The notes under the pieces: generated by a model
Told to the model about the DNA's origin: nothing
Database searches by the model: none
What the model saw: the letters and a program-made list of their open reading frames with translations, nothing else
Part shown: piece after piece, positions 45,719 to 56,384 of the stretch
How positions within the stretch are numbered: the first letter of the stretch is position 1
Layout of the letters: the number at the start of each line of letters is the position of its first letter
Translations under genes and position numbers: made by a program
NCBI GenBank assembly: GCA_022579005.1
Contig: MU401528.1
Coordinates: 62,001-126,000 of the forward strand
Source of the DNA: Poronia punctata
Lineage: Eukaryota > Ascomycota > Sordariomycetes > Xylariales > Xylariaceae
Reading direction: 5' to 3'
DNA: 64,000 nucleotides

Positions 45719-47633
45719 ATGGCGACCTTAAAGCCCGAAGAGAGGATGGCCCTCATCAAGGAGAATCTGGCCGAGTTTCTCAACCCCGAGATACTCGAGT
45801 CCATCATCAATGAGGGCCGCAATCCTCGCATCTACTGGGGTAATTTTCGTCCTCGGGTTTTCTTTATATTGGCGACGTGAGTGGCTGACCATGTCTTTGG
45901 TTTGGAACAGGAACTGCTACCGTAAGCGCGAAGCCTTGCAATATCCCCCGACTCGAAAGAGAAGCTGGCGATACTATCAGTCGGACACTAACACAACCTC
46001 GCGCGACAGACTGGCCGACCACACTGCGGATACCTAGTCGCCGGCGTACGAAACACCCCGAACTCTCCCCGCACAATCGATATAAGCTCATGTCAGGAAT
46101 AGGTCAAGATGGCTCAATTACTAGCTGCCGATTGCGACTTGGTCATTCTCCTTGCCGACGTACGTGCCCTTACGCGCCCTGTTGATAAACCTATACTCCC
46201 TACGACAGCCGCTTACTAAGAAAGGTAGATCCATGGTTTCCTCGATAACCTGAAGGCACCCATCGAGCTTGTGGCGCACCGTGTCAAATACTACCGGTTT
46301 GCCATATCAGCGCTGTTACAAGCCTGCGGCGTGTCTATCGACAGAGTCGAGTTCGTCCTAGGCAGCTCCTACCAAAAGACGCCCGACTACATCATGGACA
46401 TTTACAAGATGTGCTCGTTAACATCAGAGCACGACGCGAAGAAGGCTGGTGCCGAGGTAGTCAAGCAGTCTGCCAACAGCCCCCTGAGTGGGCTGCTCTA
46501 CCCCATTCTACAAGTATTAGACGAGCAGTACTTGAACGTGGATGCGCAATTCGGCGGTAAGCCTTGTCGATCGTTTTAACCTTCTTGTTTCCAGGTATTA
46601 ATCCATTGTAGGATTGGATCAGCGGAAGCTATTCACAGCCGCAAAGGAGTGGCTTCCCAAACTTGGCTACAGACAGGTCAGTCAGCACAGTTGAAGAAGT
46701 ACGGCTTATGATTATGCGACTAACATGATGCAGCGTGCACATCTTATGAATGACATGATTCCCGGTCTTCAAGGCGGTAAAAGTATGCACGCCCGTCTCC
46801 AATCAATTGCGGCTTCTGAAGTTCGCTATGTATGTCGTCGATGAGTGTCCGATAGCCTATATTGGGTATCGCTCATTGACAGAATCCTGTTGTCACCGTG
46901 TCGTCGCATTTGGATATATTGGCGCTAACTCTCGCCACAATAGTGAGTTCGAGCGACGAAAACTCCAAGATCGACCTTCTTGACCCGCCCGATGTAGTAA
47001 CCAAAAAGGTATCATCTCCCCCCGATGCTCAACTCGGCTGACCAGGGCCAATATTGCACACATTAGCCATCCGTGAATGTGAGTGAGATGAGGACTAAAC
47101 CATAGAACAGATCAAAAAGGCAGAAGCCGCACCCCGAGTTGCCGAAGGAAACGGTCTCCTCGCTTACGTCGAACATGTTTTCCTCCCTGTCGCCGAGCTC
47201 AAGGGAAAACGTGAATTCATCGTAACCCGAGAACGAGATGGTCTAGAGCCATTAGTTTACACCAACATTGCCCAAATGCGCAGCGACTACGAGAACGACG
47301 TGGTGAGCCCCTCTGCGTCCCTGATGAGCTTAGCGTGTGTATGTTCTGGGTAATACTAATAGTCTTTCTTTCTAGCTCACACCGCAACTCCTGAAACCGG
47401 CAGTGACAAAAGCGCTGCATGATATCCTAATACCCATACAGGAGGCCTATAACGCGTCTAAAGAATGGCAGGAGATTACCCTGCTAGCTTTCCCACCACC
47501 AGAGAAGAAAGCAAAGAAGGTCAAGAAAATCGGTACTCGTTATCCCGGCCAAGAGAAACCTGCCGGCGCTGTCGATAATGTCACGGACGATGTTGCCAAC
47601 CTGAAGCTAGAAACTGAAAAGTCGGAGGCGTAA
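45719..47633 (+). CDS. TYS1: Cytosolic tyrosyl-tRNA synthetase
   Basis: Charges tRNA-Tyr with tyrosine. Ten exons: 45719-45839, 45911-45921, 46010-46045, 46103-46159, 46229-46556, 46612-46676, 46734-46782, 46944-47008, 47111-47302 and 47376-47633. All phases agree and give 393 residues, the same size class as the yeast enzyme. Class I landmarks: IYWGTAT then TGRPHCGY (HIGH-equivalent), LLADIHGFLDNLKAP, VLGSSYQ, AKKAGAEVVKQ, DAQFGGLDQRK, and KMSSS (KMSKS-equivalent) assembled across intron 7. The C-terminal exon is Lys-rich (KKAKKVKKIG). Exon 2 is only 11 nt. A tRNA-Tyr gene lies 22.6 kb away on the other strand, probably by coincidence. Confidence 0.94.
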
Positions 47634-48400
47634 GTTACGTTACATGCTGAAAAAGAATTGCTGTATATCTCGCGGAGACTGGCATACTGGTTATTCCCGT
47701 CTTACACATACGAGCACACACGCATATTCACCTCATTGGCCGGGGCGTAATAAAAACGCTAAAAGGGATTCAAAAAAGTTTGGGACATTGTTTCGTGCTT
47801 CAAGCCTGAGCGAGATCTTATACCCAACCAAACAAACCAAAACAAGAAAATTTCCTCAGTTTAGGAAGCTTTAACGAGATATAGAGAGAATTCAAGCGAG
47901 CGCAGTATATGGCTAGACTAGATAGTTAAGAACAAAATCAGCCAAACCATGCATTATTCATTCCTAGATACATTTCGTGTTTAGACATATATTTTTTCTC
48001 CTGAACCTGACTCTTGTCATTCATTCACCTATGTCTTTCCCACATGCGTAAAGTAGGTAGACTTAGTCACACATCCCAAATGTAGACATTGTCTCTCAAA
48101 TAGTTTCATATGACGTACGTATCATACGTTCGTCTTCATAGCTAGTAAAAGACATGGTAAATACTTTTCTTCTAACCCCTCCTAAAGGGAGGCACCTAAC
48201 CTAGGTTAATAAAAATAAATAAATCCCTTCATTACCCTCGACTCTTCAGTCTCGACTCTCGAGTATGTACACCTAACCTAACCTAACCTACATAAATATC
48301 CTCTGATGATGAATAAAAAACATAAAAATACCATCACCATCACCACCACCACCCCAACCAATAAACACAACCTTACTTACTTACCTACTTAAAGTACATA
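47634..48400. other. Intergenic region
   Basis: Contains CTAACCTAGG near 48197 and a CCTAA-rich tract at 48272-48290 that resembles, but is not, telomere repeat. No supported gene. Confidence 0.55.
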
Positions 48401-48724
48401 ATGCGTCCTCCCTACGCTCTCCTAATCACATTCACATTCACATTCACATTCACATCAACAATCGTCATCGCCAACAGCTTGAAAACACTACTATTACCAC
48501 TATGCTGCTGCTGTCAATCATTATCAACCGATCTATATGGACCACAACCTACTGATTTGACGTATTATACGGGCACGTGTTCCAGAGAAGGCGTCATCGA
48601 TGTCTGCGGAGATGATTATACGGGTTCGTCGGGATATACGTTACCGGGGTATCAAGGGGAACCTGAGAAGATTAGGAGTGCGTGTTCGATTGCAAGATGT
48701 CGGCCTTTGTTGTTTGTGGATTGA
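48401..48724 (+). CDS. Possible small secreted protein with a microsatellite-coded signal region, 107 aa
   Basis: The frame starts MRPPYALLITFTFTFTFTST. The TF repeat is encoded by a (CATTCA)n-type microsatellite at about 48425-48455. It continues with CCCC and several further Cys, ending CRPLLFVD. The N-terminus could act as a signal peptide. There is no family match and no splice evidence, and the region downstream is Gly/poly-pyrimidine-like. It may be a real lineage-specific gene or a chance frame. Confidence 0.35.
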   Translation: MRPPYALLITFTFTFTFTSTIVIANSLKTLLLPLCCCCQSLSTDLYGPQPTDLTYYTGTCSREGVIDVCGDDYTGSSGYTLPGYQGEPEKIRSACSIARCRPLLFVD

Positions 48725-48863
48725 GAAGGGAGGGGGAGGAGGTATGATATGTGGAGGAAATGGGACGGCCAGTTTAAGAATGAATGAATCCCTGCTTTCG
48801 TCTTATTTCTACCAACTAATTATTTACCCCCCCCCCCCTTCTTTCTAAAATCTGACTACTTAT

Positions 48864-50944
48864 CTAAGTCGTGACAGTAACATCTGTATGATCATCCGTC
48901 ACCGTATCATTATAAGCGCTGACATCCCGATGATACAACTGCTTCACATGTCCCTCGGCATTTATCGCACCAAACGAAAAGACCTGATGCGTCTGTCCAA
49001 CACCAGTACTATAGCTGTTGTCGCCAGGTCTGTAATAACTCGCCGTGCCATTCCGCCAGGTATTCAACATTGAGCCTTCAACTGTGGACGACAAGGCCCC
49101 AATGGCAGCAAACGCCTCAAGGCCGGTAGGGAACACAGACTCGCCACGGACTTCAACTCTTAACCCCTGGTCGACAGTGGCAAGGAGTGTCAGGTTACCC
49201 TGGGGTAGAGTCTCGGCCGTGCTGTTGGCGAATAAGGGGTACGCGTAGCTTTTGGAGTACCGTACACCGGGGAGCGTGGCCGCGTCTGCGCCGGAGATGG
49301 TGAATGCGTTGAGATTGTTGTTTCCAAAGTTGGAGACACCGCCGATGTTGGAGTACGTCAGAGACTGCGACCAGGTCACCGTCCCATCGGTCTTCTGCGT
49401 CTTGACTTGTGAGCTGATAGATAGCGTGCGCGAGACGGATAGGTTATACTCGAGTGTCTCGTTCGCACCCGTCGAGTTTTGCGTTAGATGTTGCGAGAGC
49501 ACGATGGTTGGCTGTGTTGGGTAAGGATTTCCAAAGGTTCCGGTAGTGACGGAATCGTCATCGTCTAGCCAGACAAATATCTTGCCTGTCATGTACCACT
49601 CATCGTCAGTCGTGCTGGATAATGTGGCGCTCGATTGACCATCGTCATCTAAGCCGACGATCTTGATGGCAAAGGTATGCTCCTGTCCATCGCACAAAAG
49701 CGGTAGGAAGGGAGATATATCGATCTCGTGCTCTGCAATATCGAATGCCTGCACGCCCACAATAGGCCTGTGCAGTTGTGGGACAACGCCGCCTGTATAG
49801 ATGACCGGAAAGGGCCAGGAGACGCCAGCAAGGTGATCGTCAACTAGCACCTGCACCTCTCGGAACGGCGAGTAACCTGGATACTGGCCGTACGTATCGT
49901 TAAAAGTGAATATGGAACTCTGGAGGATGTTACTCCACCAGAATTCCTCGTTAGCCTGACCCTTGACATCTACGGTAAATACAGCGCGGTTTGCATTGCG
50001 TGGAAAGTCCGTTACCGTATTTTTAGCCGCCTGTTCGGGATAGACGAACTGGCTTGGTTTTCCATCGCCGCCGAGGCGTTGGGAGATGGGGATGATGAGG
50101 TCGGCGGGACTAGCACCGTTCCCTACGCTCGATAGCTCCTTGACATCCGATGCCTTGATGAAAAAAGTTGCTGCCAACGTTGTATTGAGTAGCCCCGTGT
50201 AGGTGTCATCGACGATGTTCTCCAAGTCAAATATGACGGTTTGCGGCTTCTTCCACAGAGATAGAAAGGCCGTCATATCCTTTAGCCACTCCCATCTTAT
50301 CCCGTAGCTCGTCGGTTCTGCGGTAGACGTCCTCCAGACCTCTGTATCACCCAAGTACATGACACCAGTACGGTCGTATTGGCGACCCCGCACGAGTGTT
50401 GTGAAGTTGATGACGACACGGTCAAATTCACAATCCGGAGGCGTATACTTGCCTAGGTTAGTTTTTATAGATTAGCGCCTATTGTTGCAGGTAGTTCTTA
50501 CGAAACTCGATGCGGAAAGACGAAGCCATGTCCCAACAATAAATCAAAACACTCGTCGGTTAACCAAATAGGACTATACATACCAACAAAGGGCGCCCCG
50601 TAACTATTAGCGAATGTATGTTCCATGAGGATAACTGCGCATGGTTCGGGTTCATCATCATCCCCAAACCCCGAGTTGGTCTCGATTGATTTCTGATTCA
50701 ACGGCACGAGATCGGCCGTGTCGCGCCGCGTGACTCCGGCCGGGGTGAGTACCGGTTTGGCAACCTGGAAGCATTCCAACGGAGCCCGCGTGGGGGTGGG
50801 CGTAACGGTAATGGTTGTTGTAGAAATCGCATTCTCTCCCAATGGAAGATCCTTGTATTTCGCAAAGGGGTGAACCGCACCCGACTCTCTCGACCAGGCT
50901 GTCCCCGCGAAGAGGCCGGCAGCCAAAACCCGATTCCCCTTCAT
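48864..50944 (-). CDS. Secreted PNGase A-like peptide N-glycanase
   Basis: Removes N-glycans from glycopeptides; acidic, secreted enzyme class. Two exons, 50944-50584 and 50452-48864, joined by a 131-nt intron with a CTAAC branch, give 649 residues. The start at 50944 gives a signal peptide (MKGNRVLAAGLFAGTAWS). The PNGase A domain begins with YTPPDCEFDRVVINFTT followed by GRQYDRTGVMYLG, EVWRTSTAEPT and WEWLKDMTAF, all typical of family members. Many NxS/T sites fit secretion. An upstream TTG-initiated extension is not a real start. Confidence 0.9.
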
Positions 50945-52217
50945 GTCGAATGATATTACAGCGAATGATCCGTGGATGCTCAGCAATCCATTAACTCAGC
51001 ACCGGGCTACCTCGTAATTTTACCTACAGGTAGAATTAAAGTGCCGGGACTACGTACTTAGACTAGAGGGGAAGTTCCAAGTGAAGGAAGCAGAGCTTGT
51101 AGGGGAGTTAATGGCCTGCGCAATGCATACTCTATCGTAGGTAGGTAGAACCATGTCACATCACCTCCGATGCGATGATAAGGATATATCCACTATTCTA
51201 TAAAGCATCTGGTATTACCCCAACATGAGACCAAGAATAGGAAGGTGCCGGTTACTATAAACTGAGGGTTTATCGATGATCGGAAAGTCTGGCCCCCCAG
51301 CCACCCGTAAATAGGGAACAATATGGAAGGAACCCCTGTCACCCCGTTTTGGTGTGGTTTACTTAGCTTACCCTGTAGTAAAGCACCATAAGAGACTATC
51401 CCTCCACGTACACGTAGATTTGTGGCATCAACGTTCACGTATGTCACCCCCGGAATCGTATCTTGTAAAAACTAAATCGGCGTCGGAGTGTACAGACTTT
51501 GCGCGACCTGTGTAGCCTCGGTCCGATCAGTGGAACAATAGTTCATCATCTGTACCTGCCATGGTCAGACGGGTACGGGCAAACAATCATGAACCCAACC
51601 ATCTACGGAATACAGCGAAATCCCTTCTCCAAACACGTTGATTGCAGCCAGCGTCCCGTTTCACTAGGTTTGATGCCTTTGATTTACTTGGGTATAAGTC
51701 GATCCCAAATGAGAGGCTGTAGCCCGTGGCTTGTAATCGGACAAGGTAGTCTCGCCGATCCAGCCGTTTGGAGAGTACGAACAAAATATCGTATTACTCT
51801 AAGATGCTCAATCTGAATAAACAATTTCTGGAAAGACAGTCTAGCAGTAAAAGTGATACAGGTGCCTCATCCCAATCGTATCCCGCTCATATGTCATCGC
51901 TCGGCAGATCTAAGAAGCGAAGAAGGAAGCCCCCCTAATATTTGGGAAGCGCAGCTGTTTCCAATAGCCAAGCCGGCAGATTGTATGTTCGTGTATATTT
52001 CGGTCAGGAACCAGCTACCGGAAGATAAAGTTAGTATTTAGCCATCAAGTAAGATCACATCTGGAAACGCGGTAGATTAGGCCCCTACAGATATTCACTT
52101 CGCAAAAGACAATCGTCATGTAGTCCTAGCGCTATTTCGAAAACATCATTTAAAGAGCTTCGGCCCATCTTCTGGGGGGGATAATTCGTCAAGTTGATGA
52201 CCGATAAAGACCCCAAG
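50945..52217. other. Intergenic region between divergent genes
   Basis: Contains promoters for the PNGase A-like and PEBP-like genes. No supported gene. Confidence 0.55.
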
Positions 52218-52982
52218 ATGAAATCATCAAGTATTCTCTCACCACTAATCCTAGCGTGTGTCTCATCCGCGCAAACCCCCGATGGATTCAGCCCAGCAGT
52301 GGCGGAGAAACTAGAAGTCGTCTTCGGCACCCAAAGCATCGAGACACCAGGACAGTCTATGCCAAAGACATCCACGTCTCAACAGCCTACTATCGGACTA
52401 TCCGGCACTGTCAACGGGACGTATATTTGGATGATGATTGGTGAGTAGCTTCCCGTCGATCGATTTACCTCCCCTGGGTCCTGAGATCTCCAGCTAACGT
52501 ACACCTGTCAGATCTCGATGCGTACGCGCTTCCTAACTATTCATCTTTCGAGCCATAAGACTGATGGAACGTCAGATCAACCAACCTGGCGAATCCAAAA
52601 GCCGGACAACAGGCAACATATCTCCATACCGTCCTCCGAGACTTCACTGCCAGTGGGCCAGTATCGCCTGACGGCGTCACGGTTTTGAAGACGTCGGCAA
52701 CAGGTAAGTAATTCGATCCTGTACCTAGGTATGATAAGCTTTAACTAACGAAATATCGTAGGCCCCGTGGCGTGGTTCGCTCCTGCTCCCCCAGCAGAGA
52801 ATCCGCCCCATCCACATCGGTATACAAACTTGTTATGGGAGCAGCCTGTCAATTGGCAGATTCCCGCGGCTGCCAACACGATGTTGCAGACGGGAAGGCT
52901 TGGCTTTAATGTGCCTGATTTTATCACCGCTGCTGGGCTTAGTGATCCTGTTGCTGCCAACTATTTTAACGTCACTGGATGA
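52218..52982 (+). CDS. Secreted phosphatidylethanolamine-binding-like (PEBP) protein
   Basis: Four exons, 52218-52440, 52512-52521, 52576-52703 and 52762-52982, 193 residues. Exon 2 is only 10 nt; skipping it shifts the frame, and with it the segment reads MMIGDLDAST as expected for the PEBP core. A signal peptide starts at MKSSSILSPLILACVSSAQ. An upstream in-frame ATG at 52197 gives a poorer signal. Family features are TYLHTVL, PPHPHRYTNLLWEQP (the HPHRY motif of the PEBP ligand pocket) and GRLGFNVPDF. PEBP proteins bind anionic ligands or inhibit proteases; secreted fungal members are of unknown role. Confidence 0.87.
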
Positions 52983-53760
52983 TTGTGATGGCTGGGGGCA
53001 TGTATTTCCACCTAGGTTAGGTAGCTAAAGAGATTGAGGAACGGAAAGGAGGAATAGGTCCACGGGGAATAAGTCTTTTTGGCTTGATTGTGGTCTTGAA
53101 TATGTTGTTAGGGACTTATGCTAGAGCCAAGTCATTACTCCTGCGCGTGTTGCTTCACTATGTTGCCCGCGGACATCGTGCTAGAGGATGCATTTCAAGG
53201 CCTTCTCATCACACCATACAAGCATTTGATTGGATAGGAGGTATTTATCAAACAAGATAAAGCTATATAATGACGAAGTTTCTTGGGTATTTCTACCCAT
53301 CGCTTTTGGACGGAAGAGATAGGCACGAATTGCACGATAGGTTACAAGTACTTGCGGACTCGTACAAACACACGTACAGCCGTCTTACCTAATTTGCTGC
53401 TGGTGCACTGCCATAGCGTCATCCGTACGACAATGTGTGGCTTGACACCATCTAGAGCCTGCTTAATAAGCATAAAATGGATACGAGTTAGCTAGGTCCA
53501 TCCAATCAGATGATCTGAATTCGCCATCCTAGCTTCCAAGGCCCCATCAATTCGGACCTTGACCTATGCCGTATTGACCAGATTGCAGCTGCACCTACCT
53601 ACTTTACGGGGATTGTCCGAGTCTTATTACACACATCTTCAACTTTCTTAGAGCTTCCTTAGCACTCCTTTCCCCTTCTCCTCACAACCTCCCTCCCTTG
53701 TGAGTCTACGCGCGTTTCTCTCCTGGCCTTCTCTTTTGTCTTGGTATTGTCGCCGCCAAA
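52983..53760. other. Intergenic region
   Basis: CTAGGTTAG motif near 53012. No supported gene. Confidence 0.55.
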
Positions 53761-54767
53761 ATGGTTGCGTTCCGCTACTCTGTCCTGGCTGCCCTTGCGC
53801 TCCGCGTCGCATCTGTCTTCGCTCAGCAGGAGGATATCGTAAGTTTTGTTCCCCTTTGAAATTGTTGTACTGGTTGGTACCTCCCCATACCAAACCGTGC
53901 CAAACTGTGAAGGACATGGACACTTTGCTAATCATACCAATAGCCAATTGCGCCCGCCGATGATGAATCCACCACTTCTGCGACAGATATCCAGCTGAAT
54001 GCTGAGATTGTCGCCACGTTCCCCGAAGCCGATATCTTTGGAGTCAAGCTAGTCAACGGCCGCCCAACAAAAGCCATTATCGACATTACCAACAATGAGG
54101 ACAAGCCTATCCAGGTTGCCTTTGTTGGCGGTCAGCTTATGCCCGCTCAGGAGCTTTCGCCTGACGTGCCTGCGTACTCGGCTATCATCCGCAACTTGAC
54201 TGCTGTTCAGTATCAAGCTGTTATCCCTCCGGGCGAGAAGCAGTCGCTTCCCTTCTCCTTCGTTCTCGATATGCAACCACAGGATGTCCGCCTACACCTT
54301 GTTGGTGTGGTCATGAACGGTGCCAACAAGATCTTTTCCGTCGGTGTTTATGATGAGGTTGTTAGCATCGTTGAAGCTCCTACCAGTTTCCTAGATCCTC
54401 AAATGTGAGACGTTTCCCTTTTTTTGAACCTCCATATTTACTACTCGAACAATGGCTAACATAAATAACCCTCCCTAATAGTATCTTCCTGTACATGTTC
54501 CTATCCGCTGCTTTTGGTGGCACTTGCTACTTTGTCTACAAGACCTACATTGAGGCTTTCTTCCCTCAGACCAAGAAGCCCAAGTATGCCAAGAAACCCA
54601 AGGCCTCGTTCGAGAAGGAGCCTCTCTCTGGCGGCGAGGGCAGTGCTAGCGGCACCGATAAGGTATACGATGAGAGCTGGATCCCTGCCGAACATCTAAA
54701 CCGCCCTACCGCGCGACGAGTGAAGAGCAGCGCGAGCGGAAGATCCAAGTCCAAGGGTGCTGAGTAA
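53761..54767 (+). CDS. Translocon-associated protein alpha-like ER membrane protein (Irc22/TRAPalpha family)
   Basis: Three exons, 53761-53838, 53944-54404 and 54482-54767, 274 residues. A signal peptide ([21 protein letters not shown]) precedes a lumenal beta-domain beginning [16 protein letters not shown] and containing [29 protein letters not shown] and [14 protein letters not shown] single membrane span follows ([23 protein letters not shown]), then a basic cytosolic tail. This is the layout of TRAP-alpha/SSR1 and fungal Irc22, which act beside the Sec61 channel. Confidence 0.9.
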
Positions 54768-56384
54768 AACGGCCACCTGTGGAACTTGATGCCAGCGACG
54801 ATACTTTTAGGGCGTTCATGATGAAGACAAAAAGGATAATATCGGGTTGGAAAACATGATCATCGGGACTTTGGGCGACTGTTGGCCTCAGTACCGGAAA
54901 GTAGAAAGGCATGGAATGCAGTGTATTACAGGGACAACCGGTCACGGTCATATTGTATATTTATCTAGGCACGTGTATCACAAGCAAGGGTCAAAATAAT
55001 ACCATTAGTTTAACTAATAGGGGGATGTCTTTCCCCCCTGGCCGAAGCCTGCCTTACCCTTGACGGCGCATATTCCTGCTTAAGCTGACGCATCACATGA
55101 CACCACGCCCACACTATGCTCCCAACGGACTTCAAGAAACATCTGTTGTGCGCTTGCTGGTGTCTTATCCATAGCCTTTCGTGCCACCAAGCCGCATACG
55201 CATGATTGTTCTTAAAGGCGGCTTGGATGAAGTTCTCGCGAGAAATGGGGATGCTTATATCGGGCACTCATTGTCAGGCAGCGGTGAAACAAACAGTACT
55301 ATAATACCAATGCCCAGAATAAATAATCCACATCGAGCATCTCGCGGTGGAAATAGAATTTAAAGCGGTCGTCGCTTCCATTTTGCCATTTTACGACATA
55401 AAGGATTTTGGGTTTTTTTGGGGGGGTATTTTCAATTCGGGCATGCCGATGACCTTTCCCCAACCCCTGTATAGGTACTTCACTTCGCGGTCCAGACACT
55501 TGTTGGTTTAAAATATCTAGTCCTGTAATATGTTTTTGATTGCACCAAGTTAAGTCAAGTAAAAAAGATAACAGCTTAAAGAAAGTGTATCGGGGTAGGA
55601 TTCGTTCTTTTTCTTTAGACTTGACTCCGGGGGTGGTGGATAGGATTGTAAATGTTTTGAGTTTGGGAAGAACGAGTTGGATCGTATCCATCTGACCTAG
55701 AGACGGGGGTCTGATATGAATCCCGAATAGCTACACCTGGTGCAGCTGTGCACTTTTGGGATTTACAAGTACAATCTCCAACGCAGTAGGTACTACCTAG
55801 GTACTTGGAAATATTTGCGCGCCTCGAGAGCATTGAGTCCTGGCCCCTGGGTGACCAATTAGCTTTCGTCGAGGTCCCCAGGTTCAATTGCGGGTAAGAT
55901 CCCCCGGCCAGGGGTTAGAACGTTCGCACGCAGGGAATGAGCGATCAACTCATCTTGATTGTTGGTACCTACTTAAAACTCATATATCTATATCCAGAAA
56001 TATTCTAAGCTAAGCTACATAATCAACTCCCACCAATCTACAAGTGCAGTTTCAAAAAACGGTTTCCCGTCGGTCCTTATACCACTTACTGAACGGCCCG
56101 GCGTGTTGAAAGGAAGACAAGATTCAGAAAATAAAATCCCAAAAAAATGGAAAAGGAAACAATCAGCAACAATCTCAAAATTCGACATCGGACAGTAACG
56201 GATCAAATCTACCATCATCCGCAAGTCCCAAAATCTCCCTCTCTTCCATTACTTGGTCAAGACTGTCTGCCAACTCGGCCGCGGCAATTTCGTTTTGGCG
56301 TCTTCGAGCACTGGGGACGGAAAGAAAGAATCAGTATCAAACTACTACCCTTTTCTCATCGCGAGAAAAAGAGGGGGAAAAAAC
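54768..56384. other. Intergenic region
   Basis: Only short frames without domains. A T-arm-like CCAGGTTCAATTGCGGG near 55880 does not form a tRNA. Confidence 0.5.

Noticed and set aside
45719..47633. Functional linkage between the tyrosyl-tRNA synthetase and the tRNA-Tyr gene
   Set aside because: They are over 22 kb apart on opposite strands with many genes between; proximity is most simply chance.
48272..48290. Telomere-like CCTAA repeat
   Set aside because: Unit is AACCT, not the fungal TTAGGG repeat, and only about three copies; treated as part of the dispersed CTAACCTA motif.
55870..55900. T-arm-like sequence suggesting a tRNA
   Set aside because: No acceptor or D-arm pairing around it and the T-stem itself does not pair.
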